Shown here piece by piece: positions 4,970 through 8,808 of a stretch of 8,808 bases of DNA. Position 1 is the first letter of the stretch. The number at the start of each line of letters is the position of its first letter. A model generated the notes under the pieces. The model searched no databases. It was given only the letters and a program-made list of their open reading frames with translations, and was not told where the DNA came from. The DNA is from Candidatus Poseidoniia archaeon (GTDB taxonomy: Archaea > Thermoplasmatota > Poseidoniia > MGIII > CG-Epi1): positions 1 through 8,808 of the forward strand of contig JAKURS010000042.1 of assembly GCA_022449705.1 (NCBI GenBank). The letters run 5' to 3'. Both the position numbers and the translations under genes were made by a program.

Positions 4970-7714
4970 CTACAGCTCCAGTTCGCCCGTCAGGCCGCAC
5001 GCGTCGCACTCCACCACCTGCGGGCCGTCGCGCCGTGGAACCTGCATGCGTGCACTGCAGCCAGGGCATTCGATGGTGACCAGCTCCGCTGCCGGCTTGC
5101 GCCGGACGCGCTTGCGCCGCCGCTTGCTGCGCTGCGGCGGCGCTGCAAGCGGCGGCGGAGTCTGGTCGACCTTGACAGCGCTTTCTTCAGCCTTTAATTT
5201 CCGGACCCGGTTCGCTGATTTTTTATCTCCAATTCCTTCATATATTGCAATAGCTCCATCATAATCCATATGTTTCTCTTTATCCTGTGCCCTGGAGGTC
5301 GCCGCCGCCTGCGTCACTTCCCAGGGTGTGACGGTCTGTGGCGGTCGAACCTGTGGCGGTCGAACCTGTGGCGGTCGAACCTGTGGCGGTCGCAGCTGTA
5401 GCGGTCGCATTTGCAGGAATGCCCAGGTGCCACCAACCATCAGCACTACCAGCAGCAGCGTCCCACCCAGCAGCCAGGTCACGGAAATGCCGGCGACCTC
5501 GCCCAGGTCGAGCGCGAAACCATCGTCGTTTCCGGTGGAAACGGCCGGGGGTGGCTCGCTAATGAAGACGGTGCAAGTGTCGGACGCCTGCAACTCGTCG
5601 TTGTCGGTTACTTGTACCACGACAGTGTAGAATGCGTCGTTGGGCGGCAGCAAATCATACTTCTTCAGTGCCTCCGGTGCAGAGTCAAAGAAGTCGGGCA
5701 TACCAATCAGCTTGCCGGATGGCGAGTTGAAATCCCACTCGTAAATCACGATGTTCCCGTCGGCATCGCTGGCGTTGGCGCTGAACTGCAGCAGTTCGTC
5801 CACCTCCCCCTCGGCAGGGCAGTCAGCGGTGACAGTCGGCAGCGAGAGGATGCGCAGCGTGCGCCTGGCGGGCACGCTCCAGGCCCCGTCCGAGTCCTGC
5901 ACCTGCAGCGTCACGTTGTGCGTGCCCGGCGACAGCTCGCTTGAGGAGAACGAATCCCGCTCGCTCAGCTTTCCGTCCAGGCTGGAGTTCCAGAAGTACG
6001 CCACGACTTCACCCTCGGCGTCATAGCCAGCACCGGACAGCACAACCAGGGCTCCGAACTCTGCTTGCGGCGGCGCCTCGGTGATGAGGCAGATTGGCTG
6101 GCCATTGAGGCGCAAAAAGAAGGTGGTATTGGAAGACCAGAGCCCGGCCTCGTTCCCGACCCGGAAGGTGATAGTGTGGGAACCATTGGAAAGTGCGGTA
6201 GTACTGAACTCGGCCACGGTCGAGAGCACCCCATCTAGGTCGGACTCCCAGCTGAAATTGGTCAGGTTAGCCGAGCCGGCCGTGAGTTTCAGACCTGTGC
6301 CACGGAAGATTACTTCGGTACCGTGCAGCAGCACGCACTCGCCCTGCAGAGAGCAGGGCTCGACGGCTAAGACCTCCGCTGACGGGTAGTCCCCAATAGC
6401 GATTTCGCGCGTCACCGGCTCGCTCCAGACACCATCGTTGTCGCGCACCTTGAAGCTGACCGTGTGGTAGCCGGTTGTGAGCGTGCTGCTGTTGAATGCG
6501 GACTGGTTCGAGAGCAGCCCGTCGCGCGAGGAGAACCAGCGGTACTCGACAATTTCACCGTCTCCATCGCTACCGCTGCCGTTGAAGGTAACGTTCCAGC
6601 CCGGCATTGCAGTCGCTGGCGCTATCGAGACGATGGTAGCGTTGGGCGGCTGGTTGTCAAGGGCAGGTTCGTAGTAGAGTGCCAGTCGATTTTCCATCCC
6701 CGCCAGCAGCCAGTGGCCGCGCCAGGAAGTGGCAACCCGGGTCACCGCCGCCGTGGTGGAGGCGGTCCAGAGCGGATCGCCATTACCAGTCGCGAGCAGC
6801 GCCAGCTGCTTGCCGGCGGTACCGACCAGCAGGTGGCTGCCAGGGCCGTTGAACGTCAGCGACGCCACCTCGCCCTCCAGGCTGCGGCTCCACGCCGCAG
6901 AACCGTTGGTGCGGTCCAGCAGATAGAGGTCGCCCGCCTCGGTTCCAGCGGCGAACAGTTCGCCCCCGGGGTGCGCTGCGACCGCGCTGAAGGCGGTGCC
7001 GACCGGAAATTCCAGCGCTGGATCGTTGCTGTTGCTGTTGAACACCAGCGCACCACCCGGCGTCGCTACAGCCAGCCAGCCGCCATCGAGACTGAACGCC
7101 AGACCATTGATGGCGGCGGCGTCGGTGTAGCTCCAGAGCGGGTCGGAGACGCTGCGCTCCCACAGTAGCAGGTTGCCGTTGCGGGTCGCCGCTGCAATTC
7201 GCTCCCCGTCGGGCGAGATGGCGACCAAGTTGACAGCGCTGCCCGGGTTGTAGCTCCAGAGCATATTATTGTTGGCGCGGCTGAGGTTGAAAAGATACGC
7301 GTAGTTCTCATCCCCCGCGACGAGGTACGCACCATCGGCAGAGATGCCAACGCTGTTAAACGACAACACGCCGGAGTAGGTCCAGGTCTCAACGCGGTCC
7401 TCCCAAAGCGTCAGTCGGTGGTTAGACTCCTCCGCCGCGACCAGCTGCCGGCCGTCGGCCGACATCGCGACCGAGGTCACCCCTGGCCCCCGAATCCACA
7501 TCTCCATGGGGGTGGGGCCGCTGGTGTTCCAGAGCCCGACGCGGGTACCGTAACCTGCCGCCAGCAGTTCCCCGTCAGCGGTCGCAGCTACGCCAGTGAC
7601 GGTACCGGCGGTAGAGGTCTCCCACTCCGGCTCCTTTTCCGCCGCCGCCAGCGGCAGCAGTGCCAGCAGCAGCAGTGCCAGCAGCAGCGGGCCCAGCGTG
7701 ACGAGGCGGCTCAA
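4970..7714 (-). CDS. Membrane-anchored surface protein: beta-propeller, four PKD-like domains, one TM helix, cytoplasmic zinc ribbon
   Basis: This 914-residue protein appears built to link the cell exterior to the cytoplasm. A Leu-rich signal peptide (about 1-25, AAA-E cleavage region) precedes eight WD40/YVTN-like repeats (about 36-350) with motifs such as VAISPDGERIAAA, each closing near a Trp. This is a seven- or eight-bladed propeller. Four PKD/Ig-like domains follow at about 352-440, 441-538, 539-628 and 629-725, with motifs such as SDGDGEIVEYRW. One transmembrane helix (about 745-768) comes next. The tail holds RPPQV repeats (769-793), a TPR-like DYDGAIAIYEG motif (817-827), a basic KRRRKRVRRK stretch, and a zinc ribbon with CxxC pairs C883/C886 and C903/C906. 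All 15 N-glycosylation sequons lie before the helix. The start is TTG, overlapping the mini-gene. The ligand and function are unknown. A receptor-like or envelope-scaffold role is inference. Confidence 0.88.
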   Translation of the reverse strand: MSRLVTLGPLLLALLLLALLPLAAAEKEPEWETSTAGTVTGVAATADGELLAAGYGTRVGLWNTSGPTPMEMWIRGPGVTSVAMSADGRQLVAAEESNHRLTLWEDRVETWTYSGVLSFNSVGISADGAYLVAGDENYAYLFNLSRANNNMLWSYNPGSAVNLVAISPDGERIAAATRNGNLLLWERSVSDPLWSYTDAAAINGLAFSLDGGWLAVATPGGALVFNSNSNDPALEFPVGTAFSAVAAHPGGELFAAGTEAGDLYLLDRTNGSAAWSRSLEGEVASLTFNGPGSHLLVGTAGKQLALLATGNGDPLWTASTTAAVTRVATSWRGHWLLAGMENRLALYYEPALDNQPPNATIVSIAPATAMPGWNVTFNGSGSDGDGEIVEYRWFSSRDGLLSNQSAFNSSTLTTGYHTVSFKVRDNDGVWSEPVTREIAIGDYPSAEVLAVEPCSLQGECVLLHGTEVIFRGTGLKLTAGSANLTNFSWESDLDGVLSTVAEFSTTALSNGSHTITFRVGNEAGLWSSNTTFFLRLNGQPICLITEAPPQAEFGALVVLSGAGYDAEGEVVAYFWNSSLDGKLSERDSFSSSELSPGTHNVTLQVQDSDGAWSVPARRTLRILSLPTVTADCPAEGEVDELLQFSANASDADGNIVIYEWDFNSPSGKLIGMPDFFDSAPEALKKYDLLPPNDAFYTVVVQVTDNDELQASDTCTVFISEPPPAVSTGNDDGFALDLGEVAGISVTWLLGGTLLLVVLMVGGTWAFLQMRPLQLRPPQVRPPQVRPPQVRPPQTVTPWEVTQAAATSRAQDKEKHMDYDGAIAIYEGIGDKKSANRVRKLKAEESAVKVDQTPPPLAAPPQRSKRRRKRVRRKPAAELVTIECPGCSARMQVPRRDGPQVVECDACGLTGELEL
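5216..5290 (-). other. AT-rich codon island encoding a TPR-like motif within the 914-residue gene
   Basis: Over these 75 bases only 24 are G or C (32%), in a gene and region that are otherwise strongly GC-rich. Nearly every codon from residue 809 to 833 ends in A or T (gat, aaa, cat, tat, gga, att, ata, gaa), the reverse of the codon choice on both sides. The encoded segment, DYDGAIAIYEGIGDKKSA and onward, is the TPR-like helix pair of the cytoplasmic tail. Confidence 0.85.
5336..5410 (-). repeat. Five tandem 15-bp units encoding RPPQV repeats
   Basis: The plus-strand unit CTGTGGCGGTCGAAC occurs three times exactly at 5336-5380. A fourth copy ends in CAG, and a fifth at 5396-5410 has further changes. 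They encode residues 769-793 of the 914-residue protein as repeated RPPQV, decaying to RPLQL and MRPLQ next to the membrane. The repeat begins right after the transmembrane helix, on its cytoplasmic side. Sharp copies at one end and decayed ones at the other suggest recent expansion by slippage. It probably forms an extended polyproline-like linker, possibly a docking site. Confidence 0.9.
7658..7687 (-). repeat. Two exact 15-bp copies inside the signal-peptide coding sequence
   Basis: Plus-strand unit CAGTGCCAGCAGCAG occurs twice head to tail. On the coding strand it gives a Leu-Ala-rich core, repeated as LLLAL. The unit is in frame, so slippage would change the hydrophobic core by five residues without a frameshift. 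Confidence 0.75.
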
Positions 7715-7929
7715 GCGTGCTGACTCCCGCCGCGACGTTCATGCGACAGCTCCAGCAAGCGGTCGCCGGCCAAGTGCTCAACCATGCGGGGCGGCGGAGC
7801 CGCCACCTTTCTTAACAGTTCGTCAGACACGCCAGCCGTTACATCAGCAGCAGTAAGGAACGACGGCAACGCAAAAAGTTCAGTGGCCGAGCAGGATTGG
7901 CAGTACCAGAACCTCCCATGGTAACGCAA
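7711..7929 (-). CDS. Small CxxC protein, unknown function, coupled to the 914-residue gene
   Basis: I do not recognise this 72-codon frame. It opens at a TTG directly after an in-frame TGA, so no longer version is possible. Its stop overlaps the next gene's TTG start as TTGA, the pattern of translational coupling. The N-terminus RYHGRFWYCQSCSA has one CxxC pair (C10, C13) set in aromatic residues, like the first knuckle of a zinc ribbon. No second cysteine pair follows. The rest is a mostly polar helical-looking segment (SDELLRKV, DRLLELSHERR). No Shine-Dalgarno site precedes the TTG. The frame lies correctly between the TATA promoter and the large gene, which favours a real gene. It could instead be part of an untranslated leader, with a shorter product starting at an internal GTG or ATG. 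Confidence 0.45.
   Translation of the reverse strand: MRYHGRFWYCQSCSATELFALPSFLTAADVTAGVSDELLRKVAAPPPRMVEHLAGDRLLELSHERRGGSQHA
7724..7728 (-). promoter_or_regulatory. Shine-Dalgarno site supporting the TTG start of the 914-residue protein
   Basis: The minus strand reads GGGAG here, nine bases before the TTG at 7714. An in-frame TGA at 7741-7739 lies upstream with no ATG or GTG in between, so the TTG is the first possible start. Confidence 0.55.
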
Positions 7930-7969
7930 TCACGAGGAGTTTCAGGTAACCCAGCACGGATGGGTTGTG

Positions 7970-7983
7970 TATAATCGATTATA
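7970..7983. promoter_or_regulatory. Perfect 14-bp palindrome overlapping the TATA box (candidate operator)
   Basis: TATAATCGATTATA is identical to its own reverse complement. Its right arm shares bases with the TATA box, and its centre lies about 20 bp upstream of the predicted transcription start. A dimeric winged-helix protein bound here would block TBP/TFB access. The ArsR-type regulator encoded downstream is the obvious candidate, by inference only. Because AT-rich sequence yields palindromes easily, the functional call is tentative. Confidence 0.4.
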
Positions 7984-7998
7984 TATAAAGTTAACGGT
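7979..7998 (-). promoter_or_regulatory. TATA-box promoter of the 7929-to-1 gene block
   Basis: The minus strand reads CTTTATATATAA from 7990 to 7979, a near-ideal archaeal TATA box. CCGTTAAC just upstream is a possible TFB-recognition element. With the usual TATA-to-start distance of about 25 bp, transcription would begin near 7955-7960, giving a leader of roughly 25-30 nt before the TTG at 7929. This is the only strong TATA box I saw in the window, and it sits in the only sizeable gap. It most likely drives the mini-gene, the 914-residue protein and perhaps everything after it. Confidence 0.65.
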
Positions 7999-8040
7999 AA
8001 AAAGTATTAGGGATAAAAATTGTGTCCCACCTTTTAGCGG
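7998..8040 (-). terminator. Oligo-T transcription terminator after bud32
   Basis: Downstream of the bud32 TAA, the minus strand carries successive T-runs: TTTTT at 8019-8015 and another TTTTT at 8003-7999, in an AT-rich stretch within a GC-rich region. Archaeal RNA polymerase commonly terminates at such U-rich tracts without a hairpin, and I see no convincing hairpin here. The site would separate the KEOPS genes from the next operon. Confidence 0.5.
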
Positions 8041-8057
8041 AAAACGAGGGAAGTGGA

Positions 8058-8690
8058 TTATCCGCGTACCAGATTGTAGCGTCCGCGCTGCTCCAGCGCC
8101 GCCAGTCGCTCTAGCGCGCCGCTGGCGCCGTCCCACTCACCGTAGGCGGCGAGCAGCGGCTCCCTCGCCTTTAGCTCGGGGTGGTGCGCCTCGAGCGACT
8201 CGAGCAGCACCCGCAAATCGGTCGCGCGCTGTTCGTCGTCATCGCTCGCGGCACCGAGGCCGAAATCGATGACGCTGAGGTTGCCATTCACGTCCCCACC
8301 AGGCGAGCCGTCGGCAACAAAATTGCTGGTAGTCGGGTCGCCGTGAACGATGCCGGCAGTGTGGATGCGCGCCAGCAACTCGCCGAGCTGCGGCAGCCAC
8401 GCCACACCGTTGGGAGCGCGTAGTGCGCGCTCGAGCGGTTCGCCCGGGAGCCACGCCATCACCAGCGTCGCGGCGGCGGGGTCGACCACGTAGAGCGGGG
8501 GCACCGGCAGCCCCGCTTCGCTGGCGCGCTCGAGCAGCCGCGCCTCGGCGCGCAGCCGCTCCGCCACCAGCCGCACCTCCAGGTCGGGGTGGCGGTAGCT
8601 ACGGGGGTTACGGTGCTTCTCGATGGCGGGCTGGCCGTGCCATTCGACGGCGGTGACGACAGCCTCGGCGCCCCGTTCCGCTAGCGCCAT
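8058..8690 (-). CDS. bud32: Bud32 (PRPK-type) atypical kinase/ATPase of the KEOPS complex
   Basis: Bud32 is the small kinase-fold subunit of KEOPS. It binds Kae1 and acts mainly as an ATPase supporting tRNA t6A formation. The 210-residue length is normal for the archaeal protein. The N-terminal GAEA loop is at residues 7-10. The family motif K.R...SYRHPDLE starts at K25 and R27. The catalytic loop is HGDPTTSN at residues 116-123, with D118 as catalytic base and N123 as metal ligand. The DFGLG motif starts at D142, followed by the acidic and DL segment typical of Bud32. The C-terminus ends in the basic RGRYNLVRG tail. The usual loop is HGDLTTSN, so proline 119 is a mild variant. The ATG at 8690 follows a strong Shine-Dalgarno site within the kae1 tail. 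The stop is TAA, followed by T-rich sequence. Confidence 0.96.
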   Translation of the reverse strand: MALAERGAEAVVTAVEWHGQPAIEKHRNPRSYRHPDLEVRLVAERLRAEARLLERASEAGLPVPPLYVVDPAAATLVMAWLPGEPLERALRAPNGVAWLPQLGELLARIHTAGIVHGDPTTSNFVADGSPGGDVNGNLSVIDFGLGAASDDDEQRATDLRVLLESLEAHHPELKAREPLLAAYGEWDGASGALERLAALEQRGRYNLVRG

Positions 8691-8806
8691 GTCACCTCCG
8701 CCATGTCAGTGCGGAAGCGCTGGTCGACCCGGTCGTCAGCCGGCCCCACCTCGTAACCGCCGGCGCGCATGACGTAGCCCAGCCACGCAATCATCACGCC
8801 GTTGTC
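8681..8806 (-). CDS. kae1: Kae1 (TsaD/Qri7 family) tRNA N6-threonylcarbamoyladenosine transferase, C-terminal end only
   Basis: Kae1 is the catalytic subunit of the KEOPS complex. It transfers the threonylcarbamoyl group to A37 of ANN-decoding tRNAs (t6A) in the cytoplasm. Only the last 41 residues lie in the window; the rest is beyond the right edge. They contain the conserved C-terminal signatures DNGVMIAWLGY and DQRFRTD and end in MAEVTWR before a TAG stop. In the family, the DNG...MIAW segment belongs to the ASKHA-fold nucleotide and metal site. The gene overlaps the start of bud32 by 10 bp in another frame, so the two KEOPS subunits are probably translated from one message. In many euryarchaea these two proteins are one fused polypeptide; here the TAG stop separates them. 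The family call is firm despite the short piece. Confidence 0.93.
   Translation of the reverse strand, partial: DNGVMIAWLGYVMRAGGYEVGPADDRVDQRFRTDMAEVTWR
8692..8699 (-). promoter_or_regulatory. Strong Shine-Dalgarno site of bud32
   Basis: On the minus strand this reads GGAGGTGA, a full 8-base match to the usual archaeal 16S rRNA 3' end, one base upstream of the bud32 ATG. It lies inside the last codons of kae1. It supports the ATG at 8690 as the bud32 start, although the spacing is short. Confidence 0.7.
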
Positions 8807-8808
8807 GA

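Noticed and set aside
4764..5264. Plus-strand 166-codon frame
   Set aside because: It spans the ends of two convincing minus-strand genes and has no coherent domain.
7880..7933. 17-codon GTG-initiated leader peptide ahead of the mini-gene
   Set aside because: It has no Shine-Dalgarno site and no regulatory amino-acid pattern, and it overlaps the mini-gene in another frame.
7979..7990. TATA-like sequence read on the plus strand as a divergent promoter
   Set aside because: No plausible plus-strand gene follows; bud32 is on the minus strand, so only the minus-strand reading has a target.
8423..8656. Plus-strand Arg/Ala/Pro-rich frame
   Set aside because: It is antisense to bud32, whose kinase motifs are intact.

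Overview
The window looks like GC-rich euryarchaeal DNA, most likely from the Thermoplasmatota and possibly a marine Poseidoniia-type lineage (MG-II/III). The grounds are separate kae1 and bud32 genes of the KEOPS complex, a TATA-box promoter with oligo-T terminators, a euryarchaeal ArsR-type regulator with the N-terminus MKRTKLINDP, and large sequon-rich surface proteins with PKD-like and NEW3-like domains. The lineage call is inference; the archaeal call is much firmer. Every gene I can support lies on the minus strand, so the text below runs from high to low coordinates.

Right end (8806-8058): the last 41 residues of Kae1 overlap by 10 bp the start of a complete Bud32 kinase. These are two subunits of the tRNA t6A-modification complex. 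A 128-bp gap (8057-7930) then carries T-rich termination signals, a strong TATA box and a perfect 14-bp palindrome overlapping that box.

Main block (7929-1): five tightly packed genes follow. They are a 72-codon CxxC mini-gene, joined to the next gene by a TTGA overlap; a 914-residue membrane protein with an extracellular beta-propeller, PKD-like domains, one transmembrane helix, and a cytoplasmic tail with a proline-rich repeat, a TPR-like motif and a zinc ribbon; a winged-helix ArsR-type regulator after a 42-bp gap; a 169-residue protein with four transmembrane helices, joined by an ATGA overlap; and, 5 bp further on, a secreted M6 (immune inhibitor A-like) metalloprotease of more than 1305 residues that runs off the left edge.

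The spacing suggests one operon, perhaps with an internal promoter before the regulator. A plausible but unproven reading is a surface sensing and proteolysis cassette: a membrane receptor-like protein, a transcription factor, a small membrane protein and an exported protease. The long plus-strand reading frames are shadows of these GC-rich genes, and I saw no rRNA, tRNA, CRISPR array or insertion sequence.
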